Part shown: piece by piece, positions 24,945-33,029 of the stretch | Layout: each line of letters starts with the position of its first letter | Position numbering within the stretch: the first letter of the stretch is position 1 | Source: UBA5336 sp038522375 | GTDB lineage: Bacteria; Pseudomonadota; Alphaproteobacteria; Caulobacterales; Hyphomonadaceae | Assembly (NCBI GenBank): GCA_038522375.1 | Contig: JBCBKE010000010.1 | Coordinates: 1 to 46,560 of the forward strand | Length of the DNA: 46,560 nt | Direction: 5' to 3' | The notes under the pieces: model-generated | What the model was told of the DNA's origin: nothing | What the model saw: only the letters and a program-made list of their open reading frames with translations | Database searches by the model: none | Program-made: the position numbers and the translations under genes

Positions 24945-25409
24945 TCAGCCGCGCGCAAAGTCTGGGTTCAGTTCAATCATCTTCCAGTTGAGACCGAACG
25001 CCAGCGCTACCCAGGCGAGGTAAGGCGTCAGCATGAGAGCGGCAACGGTGCTGTGCACGGCGAACGCCATCATCACCGACACGACCGATACCAGAAGCAC
25101 GCCCACGTCGATCAGCGCCCAATCCATTCGCCTTTGACCGAAGAACAGGGCCGACCAAAGGGCGTTCACCACGAGGTTGACCCCGTATAGCGCCATGGCC
25201 AGCCATGCGTTGCTGCCAGCCGCGTCCCAGACCATCCAGCCTGCAACCGTGAACAGCAGGAATATCACGCTCCAGACCACGGGAAAGGCCCAGTTCGGCG
25301 GCACCCAGAACGGTTTCTGGAGCTGCTCATACCAATGACCGGGTTTGAAGATCGCACCGCTGGATGCCGCCGCGAAATTTGCGAGCGCGAAGACCAGAAG
25401 AGATACCAT
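24945..25409 (-). CDS. tspO: TspO/MBR family protein
   Basis: Five-helix membrane protein, 154 aa, of the tryptophan-rich sensory protein / benzodiazepine receptor family, which binds porphyrins and affects tetrapyrrole handling and stress responses. The signature KPFWVPPNWAFPVVWSVIFLL is present, followed by NLVVNALWSALFFG. The start is at MVSLLVFALANF, with GGGAG 8 nt upstream; the longer frame adds 12 basic residues without a site. Confidence 0.93.
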   Translation of the reverse strand: MVSLLVFALANFAAASSGAIFKPGHWYEQLQKPFWVPPNWAFPVVWSVIFLLFTVAGWMVWDAAGSNAWLAMALYGVNLVVNALWSALFFGQRRMDWALIDVGVLLVSVVSVMMAFAVHSTVAALMLTPYLAWVALAFGLNWKMIELNPDFARG

Positions 25410-25627
25410 GGCGTTTGCTCCCTTTGCCTTTGCAGGCGTTCGCACCCTTGCCTATCAAATGGGTTCGGACGCGAAGGGTTCCAAGGGAGTGGACCCCGAT
25501 GAGGCGGTATCCTGCCGTTGGTTGGCCGCACCCTCAACAATTTATTGAAACCCAGATGTTATTCCAAAGTCTGACGTGGCCCAGCCTTCAACGGCTCAGG
25601 CATGGCCGGCTGCGAACGAGGATGATG

Positions 25628-28618
25628 ATGGCATTCGGCGATGGCCGCTCATACAAGACGCCCGGCAGCGCTTCCGGTTCATTTCGGGCGGCGATGGCGC
25701 TTGTGTGTCTGGCGATCGCCAATGCCATGGCTCCGGCAGCAGCCCAGCAATTTGGCGCCAGCCCGACCGGAGGCGCGATCAATGCCAGTGCTACCTGCGG
25801 AACCGCTGACCTCGAAACCTACATCGACATAACGGATTCGATCACGATCGGGGACCTCAACGTTGGTTTCCGGGCCTCACACACCTATCGAACCGATATC
25901 AACCTTTCGCTGGAGTCGCCCGCGGGGACGGTCGTCGACCTGTTGACCGGTACTTACACCAGCAATCTCGACGATTACGATGTTCTGTTCGACGATGACG
26001 TCTCAGGACCCGTGGTCGATACCGGGTCCCATGGCGCCGACAATACGGCAGCACCGTTCTACGACAGCGTGGTGCAGTCGGAGGGCGATTTGCTCTCGGA
26101 ATTCGACGGGGAGAACACAGCCGGCCGTTGGACCTTTCGCATGTGCGATGTGTTCCCAGGCGCCGACGATGGCACGCTGTTGAGCGCCGATCTCTTCGTC
26201 ACCCCGCTCTTGCCTACCAATATCGACCTTTCGCTTTCGCTCAGTCCATCCTCGGCAACGCCCACTTATGGCGATCAAGTTACCTACACCGTGACGGCCA
26301 CCAATGACGGACCTGCGATGGCAACCGGCGTTACGGCGTCGGTCTCGCTTGCGAGCGGTGTGAGCTACGTGTCGGACACTGCGGGCGGCGAATTCGTGCC
26401 GTCGACCGGTGTCTGGACTGTCGGCGCCCTCGCAAGCGGTGCATCGACGAGCGTTCAGATCGTGGCCACGACAGACGTCTCTGGCGGCTACACGACAACC
26501 GCTGAGATCACCGCAGCCAACGAGAACGATATCGATTCGACACCGGCCAATGCGTCCTCAGCGCCAACCGAAGATGATAGCGCATCAAACACCCTCAGCC
26601 CGCAGACGCCCCCCGGTGGAACGGCGGGGACACCCCCGAGCCTTACCTGCGTGGCCGGAGCGCGGACTTGGCAGTGGTCTGCTGCTACTTGGACCGCCGG
26701 GGCAACCAGTGGGTCCGGCACCCAAGGCGGTGACACGGTGCAGATCGACATGACCGGATCGGTCGACGACTTCATCGCATCGTCTGGCACTGCTACGCCC
26801 TTCATTCGAAACACGGCGTCCTATGGGGAAACCACCAATCCGACAGCGCTCTACTTGCTGGCCGACTTCGACACCGCGTCGGAGGAAATCACCACGACTT
26901 TCCGCTTCGGAACTGCCGGGCTTGGCGTCGACGCGGTGCAGTTCAAGGCGTTCGACGTTGATACCGGCACCAATGGGTCCAGCTTCGTTGATCGCTTCAC
27001 CGTAACCGCAAGCCTCGGCGGCGCCGCGGTGCCGGTCACGTTGACCCAAGGCAGCGCCAATGTGGTGGCGGGCGCGAGCATATTCGGCATCACCTCCGCG
27101 ACCGATTCCCAGGATACAGCCACCCTCTTCATCACGTCCGAGACGCCATTCGATACCCTTGTGGTCGACTGGGGCAGTGGCCCCGGCGCCCAGGCGAACC
27201 CCTCCAACCAGGGTATCGGTTTTGGCGACTTCACCTATTGCCCGCGTACATTCGATTTCGGCGATGCAAGCGCCAGCTATGGCAGTCCGTCCCACGCACG
27301 AACGCCGGCATACTATCTCGGCGCTGGCCAGCCGGACACCGAAACTGCAGCCCAGCCGACAGCCAGCGCAGACGGTGATGACAATGATGCAGGTGGTGAT
27401 GACGAGGATGGCGTCAGCTTTCCGACGCTGTCCCAAGGGGACGTTGCAACGGTCAACGTCAATGCCACCGGGGCCGGCGGGTTCCTTCAGGCCTGGATCG
27501 ATTTTGACGGCGATGGCAGTTTCGGGATTGGCGAGCAGGTCGCCGCCAACATCCAGGATACCGATGCCGACGGTACTATTCCAGTCACGGTTTCAGTACC
27601 CGCAGGGGCAACCACGACGCAGACGTTCGCGCGTTTTCGCTGGTCCGCAACATCAAGCCTGAATGCCACCTCCCAAGCGTTTTCGGGCGAGGTCGAGGAC
27701 TATACGGTGATGATCCAGCCATCGGGCCCACCGGCTGGTATCCGGCGGGACAGGTACCAGCCGGCATTCGGCTCAGGGACTGCGAGCAGCGTTGTGGCCA
27801 CTGGAACCGACGCCCAGAACGCGACCAACGCCCTCGGAACGCCGGAAATGCCGGGCATCAATGGCACAACAGCCAATGCCGCCCGTATTCGGAACGCAGA
27901 CCGGACGCTGATCCTCGACCTGGAAGAGGTCGTCCCGGGATCGTCGAACCTCTCGGTGACAACGGCACGTGATAATGGATCAGGCGCGATGACCGTATCG
28001 TTTTCGCTCGATGGGACGGGGTTTACCACCGCCGGAACTTTCAGCGACGGACCAAATGACCAGCTGCGGGTTGTTACCTTCGCTGTTCCGTCCGGCGGGG
28101 CGCGGTACGTCCGCTTCCAGCGCGACAGCGGCAATGTCTGGATCGCAGGCATGGCCTACAGCCTCATTTGCGAGGAAATTGCGCTCCTAACCGCGACCAA
28201 GACGTTCGACTACTACGTGCCCACAGCCTTCGCCGTTCCTGGCGAAGATGTGATCTACACGATCACCTTCACGAATGAGGGCGGCGGCGCGGTGGATGCG
28301 GACAGTGTCGAACTGATCGATGAATTGCCGCCGGATGTTGTATTCTACAATGGCGACATGGACGATGGTGGAAGCTTGACAACAGACCCTGTTGCCTGGG
28401 TCGATAACGGGTCGGGCCTGACCTTGGTCTATGCCGATGATGTCGCTTTTTCCGATGGTACGTCTGGCCCGCCCACTGATTTTGCGAGCTGCACTTATAC
28501 CCCGTCCGCCGGCTATGATCCAAGCGTGACCCATATCTGCTTCAACCCATCCGGTATCATGGCTTCGGGGGACCCGGACCCCAGCTTTGCCATCAGCTTC
28601 CGGACCCAGATCCGCTAG
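25628..28618 (+). CDS. Large secreted mosaic protein (P-domain-like, DUF11, GEVED)
   Basis: About 996 aa with a signal peptide (AMAPAAAQ cleavage). I see, in order: a proprotein convertase P-domain-like beta region (about 45-150; DINLSLESPAGTVVDLL, NTAGRWTFRMCD); a DUF11-type repeat (about 165-320; TYGDQVTYTVTATNDGPAMA); a Thr/Ser-rich beta region; a GEVED domain (about 590-700; AWIDFDGDGSFGIGEQ, ending SGEVEDYTV); a discoidin-like beta stretch; and a second DUF11-like domain (about 855-996; PGEDVIYTITFTNEGGG). No sorting tail or membrane anchor is visible. ATGs at 25622, 25625 and 25628 are in tandem and GAGG fits the last. Adhesion or surface structure is inferred. Confidence 0.8.
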   Translation: MAFGDGRSYKTPGSASGSFRAAMALVCLAIANAMAPAAAQQFGASPTGGAINASATCGTADLETYIDITDSITIGDLNVGFRASHTYRTDINLSLESPAGTVVDLLTGTYTSNLDDYDVLFDDDVSGPVVDTGSHGADNTAAPFYDSVVQSEGDLLSEFDGENTAGRWTFRMCDVFPGADDGTLLSADLFVTPLLPTNIDLSLSLSPSSATPTYGDQVTYTVTATNDGPAMATGVTASVSLASGVSYVSDTAGGEFVPSTGVWTVGALASGASTSVQIVATTDVSGGYTTTAEITAANENDIDSTPANASSAPTEDDSASNTLSPQTPPGGTAGTPPSLTCVAGARTWQWSAATWTAGATSGSGTQGGDTVQIDMTGSVDDFIASSGTATPFIRNTASYGETTNPTALYLLADFDTASEEITTTFRFGTAGLGVDAVQFKAFDVDTGTNGSSFVDRFTVTASLGGAAVPVTLTQGSANVVAGASIFGITSATDSQDTATLFITSETPFDTLVVDWGSGPGAQANPSNQGIGFGDFTYCPRTFDFGDASASYGSPSHARTPAYYLGAGQPDTETAAQPTASADGDDNDAGGDDEDGVSFPTLSQGDVATVNVNATGAGGFLQAWIDFDGDGSFGIGEQVAANIQDTDADGTIPVTVSVPAGATTTQTFARFRWSATSSLNATSQAFSGEVEDYTVMIQPSGPPAGIRRDRYQPAFGSGTASSVVATGTDAQNATNALGTPEMPGINGTTANAARIRNADRTLILDLEEVVPGSSNLSVTTARDNGSGAMTVSFSLDGTGFTTAGTFSDGPNDQLRVVTFAVPSGGARYVRFQRDSGNVWIAGMAYSLICEEIALLTATKTFDYYVPTAFAVPGEDVIYTITFTNEGGGAVDADSVELIDELPPDVVFYNGDMDDGGSLTTDPVAWVDNGSGLTLVYADDVAFSDGTSGPPTDFASCTYTPSAGYDPSVTHICFNPSGIMASGDPDPSFAISFRTQIR

Positions 28619-28757
28619 CGATCGCCGCTCGGCAGGGCGGCGCGCCCCTCGGGCGAAACTTGCTCGCTGCAGCTCAGCCTTTCTTCATATGGTGTTGTTA
28701 GGCTTGTTCATACGTCCCGGCGCCCAGCCGATCCGGAACCCATGCTGGAGCCGATCC

Positions 28758-29285
28758 ATGACCACGCCTGCCGTCACCCGAATCACCGGCAAGCTCCGCG
28801 CCCGCGACGTGAAGCGTCTTGCCAGTCTCGCCCGCTCCAGCACGGTGGGCCCCACTGTAACCTACTATGCCGGGGTGACCGCTCCGATCATCTCCGCCGG
28901 CGTGGCCATGTTCACCAAGAACGCCATGGTTGCGGCGGACATCGATCCTTTCTGGGCATGGTACAACTCGGTTTTCCTGGCCGCGTTTGCCGGTATCGTC
29001 TGGTATATCGTCTTCATGCGTTGGTCCTATCGGCACACCTTCGGACGAGGATCAGAGCTGACGGAAGAAACGGAAATCCTCTTGCGAAGCGACGGGCTGA
29101 CCATCCTGCGGGGTCCCATCGCGCTCCAGGCGAGTTGGCCCGCCGTGAAGGCCGTTCGCAATATCGGGAAGGACCTAGCCATCTTTATCGAAGGGGCCGA
29201 TCCCCTGATGATCCCAGCAGCATGGTTTGCGCGACCTGAAGACAAGGACAGTTTCGCCGCCCTGGTGAAGGCGCGAATCCAATGA
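28758..29285 (+). CDS. YcxB-like membrane protein
   Basis: A 175-aa protein with two hydrophobic segments (about residues 35-55 and 68-88), followed by a cytoplasmic domain with SDGLTILRGPIALQASWPAV and LAIFIEGADPLMIPAAWF. That domain resembles the YcxB-like C-terminal domain found in small membrane proteins of unknown function. The start is the ATG with GGAG 7 nt upstream; the longer frame reaches into the gap after the mosaic protein. It precedes rbfA by 35 nt. Confidence 0.7.
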   Translation: MTTPAVTRITGKLRARDVKRLASLARSSTVGPTVTYYAGVTAPIISAGVAMFTKNAMVAADIDPFWAWYNSVFLAAFAGIVWYIVFMRWSYRHTFGRGSELTEETEILLRSDGLTILRGPIALQASWPAVKAVRNIGKDLAIFIEGADPLMIPAAWFARPEDKDSFAALVKARIQ

Positions 29286-29320
29286 TGGCCACGGGCTTGC
29301 TGCCGCGGTAGAAACGCCGG

Positions 29321-29752
29321 ATGCCCAAACGCTCCAGCAATACCAAACGCTCGCTCCACGGCGCCGAACCAAGCCAGCGACAGCTCCGCGCAGGTGAACT
29401 GGTCCGCCATGCCCTTATCGAGATCATCGCGCGCGAGGATTTCCGGGACCCGGACCTGCAGGGCGTGTCGGTCACGATCGGCGAGGTCCGGTGCTCTCCA
29501 GACCTGAAACACGCCACCGCCTTCGTCTCTCCGTTGGGCGAAACCGGGGCCGAGCCCCGAGAGCGCCTGGCTGCCGCGCTAACCCGGGCGAGTGCTTTTC
29601 TGAGGGGCCGGCTCGGAAAGGAGGTGGACCTCAAATTCACGCCCCAGCTCCATTTCATTCCGGACCAGAGCTACGACAACGCCGCCGCCACGGACCGACT
29701 TTTCACCGACCCGAAGGTGCAAAGGGACCTGCGCATGCCGGACGAAGACTAG
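29321..29752 (+). CDS. rbfA: 30S ribosome-binding factor RbfA
   Basis: A 143-aa KH-fold factor for maturation of the 16S rRNA 5' end in the small subunit. Family blocks are RQLRAGELVRHALIEII, DPDLQGVSVTIGEVRCSPDLKHA and LKFTPQLHFIPDQS. The acidic C-terminus (RMPDED) is normal. No clear ribosome site. In most bacteria it follows infB; here infB is about 16.5 kb away on the other strand, so the usual nusA-infB-rbfA cluster is broken. The 196 nt after it hold only a weak 37-codon ORF and a TTTACGTCAACG motif. Confidence 0.95.
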   Translation: MPKRSSNTKRSLHGAEPSQRQLRAGELVRHALIEIIAREDFRDPDLQGVSVTIGEVRCSPDLKHATAFVSPLGETGAEPRERLAAALTRASAFLRGRLGKEVDLKFTPQLHFIPDQSYDNAAATDRLFTDPKVQRDLRMPDED

Positions 29753-29948
29753 GCGCCACGACGCTTCGCTCCAAAGGGCCTGACACTGTCTGGCATGTCG
29801 AGAAGGCGAATGGGGCGGCGCCGGGTCCCGCGTTTCGACGCACCAGTACCAAATTTCATTGCCCTTTACGTCAACGGCACCCTAGCGCAATGGCCGCGCG
29901 CCCTGTAAGCCTTCACCAAGCGTAAGTCGTATTTTGGGAGGAAATTAT

Positions 29949-31157
29949 ATGCGCGAAGCAGTCATCGTATCCTACGCTCGGACAGGCATGGCCAAGACGG
30001 GGCGTGGATCGCTCAACGACACCCACGGCATCACCATGGCTGGTCACGCCATAAAGGGCGCCATGGATCGCGCAGGCGTAGAGCCTGCCGCTGTGGAAGA
30101 CGTCTTCCTCGGGGCCGCCCAACCGGAAGGCGCCACCGGCCACAATGTCGCTCGGAACGCAGCCCTCTGGGCCGGCTGTCCCTCAACCACGTCCGGTGCA
30201 ACCATCAACCGGTTCTGCTCTTCCGGCCTTCAGGCCATCGCCAATGCCTCCCAGACCGTAATCAATGAAGGGGCACCGGTCGCAGTGGGCGGCGGCGTGG
30301 AAAGCCTTTCCCTCGTCTCCCACTCGGGACATGCCAACACCCATCGTTACTTCGAGCCGGTGCTGGGTGAGAAATGGCCTGCCATCTGGATGACCATGAT
30401 CGAAACGGCAGAAATCGTGGCCGACCGGTATAATGTCAGCCGGGAATACCAGGACGAATACTCTGCCGAGAGCCAGCGCCGCACAGCCGCCTTCCAGGAA
30501 AAGGGGTATATGGCGGAAGAGATCGTGCCCTTGGCCACTCGGATGAAACTGGTGAACAGGGAAACCGGCGAAGAGACATTCCAGGATGTTGTCGTCGATC
30601 GTGACGAGTGCAACCGACCCGGGACGACCGCTGATACGCTTGCAGGCCTGAAGCCAGTCTTCAAGGGTGGCCAGGTCGTCAAGGAAGGCAAGTACATCAC
30701 TGCCGGAAACGCGTCACAGCTTTCCGACGGGGCGGCAGCCGTCGTCGTCATGGAAGCGGCAGAGGCAAAACGCCGGAACATCGAGCCCCTCGGCCGGTTT
30801 GCCGGGTTCAACGTGGCGGGTTGCGATCCTGACGAGATGGGCATCGGCCCCGTATTTGCGGTCCCGCGCCTGCTCGAGCGCCATGGACTTACCGTGGACG
30901 ATATCGATCTCTGGGAACTCAACGAGGCATTTGCAAGCCAGTGCCTTTATAGCCGTGACCGGCTGGGTATTGACCCCGAGAAGTATAACGTGAATGGCGG
31001 TTCGATCTCCATTGGCCATCCCTTCGGCATGACCGGCGCGCGTTGCACCGGCTCGCTGCTGATGGAAGGCAAGCGTCGCGGCGCAAAATGGGGCGTGGTG
31101 ACGATGTGCATTGGCGGCGGCATGGGCGCTGCCGGGCTGTTCGAAATTTATAGCTGA
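29949..31157 (+). CDS. Acetyl-CoA C-acyltransferase (thiolase)
   Basis: 402-aa thiolase that cleaves 3-ketoacyl-CoA or condenses acyl-CoAs. The nucleophile is Cys90 in NRFCSSGLQAI. GNASQLSDGAAA follows, then His357 in SIGHPFGMTGAR and the second catalytic Cys387 in CIGGGMGAAG. The overall type is the degradative FadA-like group, but a biosynthetic PhaA role cannot be excluded in a genome with phaC. GGGAGGA precedes the ATG, and a strong terminator follows, so it is probably transcribed alone. Confidence 0.93.
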   Translation: MREAVIVSYARTGMAKTGRGSLNDTHGITMAGHAIKGAMDRAGVEPAAVEDVFLGAAQPEGATGHNVARNAALWAGCPSTTSGATINRFCSSGLQAIANASQTVINEGAPVAVGGGVESLSLVSHSGHANTHRYFEPVLGEKWPAIWMTMIETAEIVADRYNVSREYQDEYSAESQRRTAAFQEKGYMAEEIVPLATRMKLVNRETGEETFQDVVVDRDECNRPGTTADTLAGLKPVFKGGQVVKEGKYITAGNASQLSDGAAAVVVMEAAEAKRRNIEPLGRFAGFNVAGCDPDEMGIGPVFAVPRLLERHGLTVDDIDLWELNEAFASQCLYSRDRLGIDPEKYNVNGGSISIGHPFGMTGARCTGSLLMEGKRRGAKWGVVTMCIGGGMGAAGLFEIYS

Positions 31158-31179
31158 ATTTCGGCTCACATGCACGGAG

Positions 31180-31209
31180 AAGCCCCGGTGGAAACACGCG
31201 GGGCTTTTT
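31180..31209 (+). terminator. Intrinsic terminator after the thiolase gene
   Basis: AAGCCCCG pairs with CGGGGCTT, with an inner GTG/CAC pairing around GAAA, followed by a T-run. It starts 22 nt after the thiolase stop and has the full form of a Rho-independent terminator. Confidence 0.85.
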
Positions 31210-31320
31210 CATGGGTGACGGGTTTTTGCGCTGATTGATTGGTGCTGCTGGGCACGAGGCTTATCTCTGCTAGGGGCCACATGACATCTGGCCCACTTTA
31301 TCCTTCAAAGGACCGGTCGC

Positions 31321-32733
31321 TTGGCGCAATCGAATGCGAAGTTTCTCGAAGGCGACTTGATGGGGCATATCGCCGTCATGGCGCTTTCGGCCAGTGTTGG
31401 ATTGGTTTCCATCTTCCTGGTCGATTTTGTCGATCTCTTGTTCATATCCATGCTGGGTGATCCCGCGTTGACGGCTGCGGTCGGCTTTGCCAGCACGCTA
31501 TTGTTCATCACCTTTTCCGTAACGCTTGGGCTGACCATTGCGATCGGTGCGCTGGCCGCCCGCATGATCGGCAGCGGCAACCCGGAGGAAGCACGAAAAA
31601 TCGCAACCAGCGCCATTGTGTTCGGCATCGCGCTGAGTGTGATCGTTTCGGCGATTTTCTGGTTCAGCGCGCCGGCCTTGCTCAGCCTGATCGGCGCCAC
31701 CGGCGATGCCCACGCCAATGGGGTCAGCTACCTGAGGATTGTCGTGCTTGCGATGCCGATATCGACGTTCGGTTTGATGTCATCGGGGCTGCTGCGGGCC
31801 CATGGCGATGCGCGGCGCGCTATGATGGTGACCCTGTCGGCAGGGGCGGTGAACGCCGTTCTGGACCCGATCTTCATCTTCGCGATGGGTTGGGGGCTGG
31901 AGGGCGCCGCCTACGCATCGGTCTGCGCCAGGGTTGCAACGGCGATCACGGCGGGGCTTCCGATTGTCCGCCATTATGGTGGTTTTGCGCCGTTTCAGCC
32001 ATCCCGTTTGCCACTCGACCTTCGACCTATTCTGGGGCTCGCCATCCCCGCAATCCTGACCAACATCGCCACACCGATCGGCAATGGCGTGGTGACCCGG
32101 GCTGTTGCACCGTTTGGCGACGAAGCGGTGGCAGGTTATGCGGTTGTCGGCCGGTTGGTCCCCTTGTCCTTTTGCGTGATCTTCGCCCTTTCCGGCGCTG
32201 TCGGACCGATCATCGGACAGAATTTCGGTGCCAAGAACTTTGAGCGGGTGAAAGAGACGCTGACCCGCGCGTCGCTCTTCACAGCCCTCTACATCCTTTT
32301 GGTCTGGACCATTCTGGTGCTTCTCAACGGGTTCATCGCCAATCAGTTCAACCTCAATGAGGAGGGCCGGAGTCTGGTTTTCTGGTTCGCTGTTCTCGGT
32401 GCGCCCTTGTTCCTTTTCAATGGGCTGTTGTTCATCTCCAATGCGGCTTTCAACAACCTGAAGCGGCCGATCTGGTCCTCGATCCTCAACTGGGGGCGAA
32501 ACACGATCGGGATCGTCCCATTCGTGATCGTCGGCGCAATGGTTGGCGGTGCCCCTGGGGTGATCATCGGACAGGGGGCCGGCGGCATCGTCTTCGGCCT
32601 GCTTGGCCTTTGGCTGGCCCACCGTCTGGTTGATGCCTATGCCGATGGCCGGGCAGATCCGGATGGTCCATGGCGCAAGTCCCAGCTCGGCCGCCGCACT
32701 GACGTTACGGCACAGGCGCCGCCGGGCGAGTAG
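31321..32733 (+). CDS. MATE family efflux transporter
   Basis: 470-aa inner-membrane protein with about twelve helices in two related halves, as in Na+- or H+-driven multidrug and toxin exporters. Typical blocks are SISMLGD-like (seen as LLFISMLGDPALTAAVGFA), MIGSGNPEEARKIA, RAHGDARRAMMVTL and VGPIIGQNFGAKNFERV. The start is a TTG with AAAGGA 8 nt upstream. Substrate unknown. The 296 nt after it, 32734-33029, show no gene I can support apart from the open frame discussed under the next entry. Confidence 0.92.
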   Translation: MAQSNAKFLEGDLMGHIAVMALSASVGLVSIFLVDFVDLLFISMLGDPALTAAVGFASTLLFITFSVTLGLTIAIGALAARMIGSGNPEEARKIATSAIVFGIALSVIVSAIFWFSAPALLSLIGATGDAHANGVSYLRIVVLAMPISTFGLMSSGLLRAHGDARRAMMVTLSAGAVNAVLDPIFIFAMGWGLEGAAYASVCARVATAITAGLPIVRHYGGFAPFQPSRLPLDLRPILGLAIPAILTNIATPIGNGVVTRAVAPFGDEAVAGYAVVGRLVPLSFCVIFALSGAVGPIIGQNFGAKNFERVKETLTRASLFTALYILLVWTILVLLNGFIANQFNLNEEGRSLVFWFAVLGAPLFLFNGLLFISNAAFNNLKRPIWSSILNWGRNTIGIVPFVIVGAMVGGAPGVIIGQGAGGIVFGLLGLWLAHRLVDAYADGRADPDGPWRKSQLGRRTDVTAQAPPGE

Positions 32734-33029
32734 CAGCCTGGCCCGGTTGCCTCGGCCAATCTCCGAACGGCGCGTCGAAGCCCGTCAGAACACCTTGCTG
32801 CGACCCATCAGGCCCAACCCGATCTGTCACAGACGAGATCGAAGGCTGGTGGGCTTTCGCGGTAACCGCCCAATCGCTGAACAATTGCCCGAACAGGCTA
32901 TGGCGTTTGTCCGAAAAAGACCGAAAACTCAAGGGCGTCCTGGCCGAAGGTGATGATCGGGTGTTGGGTTTTGTCGCCGCAACCCTTATCAAGGGAACAG
33001 ATCGTCTTTTGCGAAGTGAGCCCCCACGT

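Noticed and set aside
29795..29908. 37-codon ORF between rbfA and the thiolase gene
   Set aside because: No ribosome site, strongly Arg-rich start, no family; probably chance.
31780..32622. 280-aa ORF opposite the MATE gene
   Set aside because: Charged, His/Asp/Gln-rich antisense shadow of a membrane protein gene; no family features.
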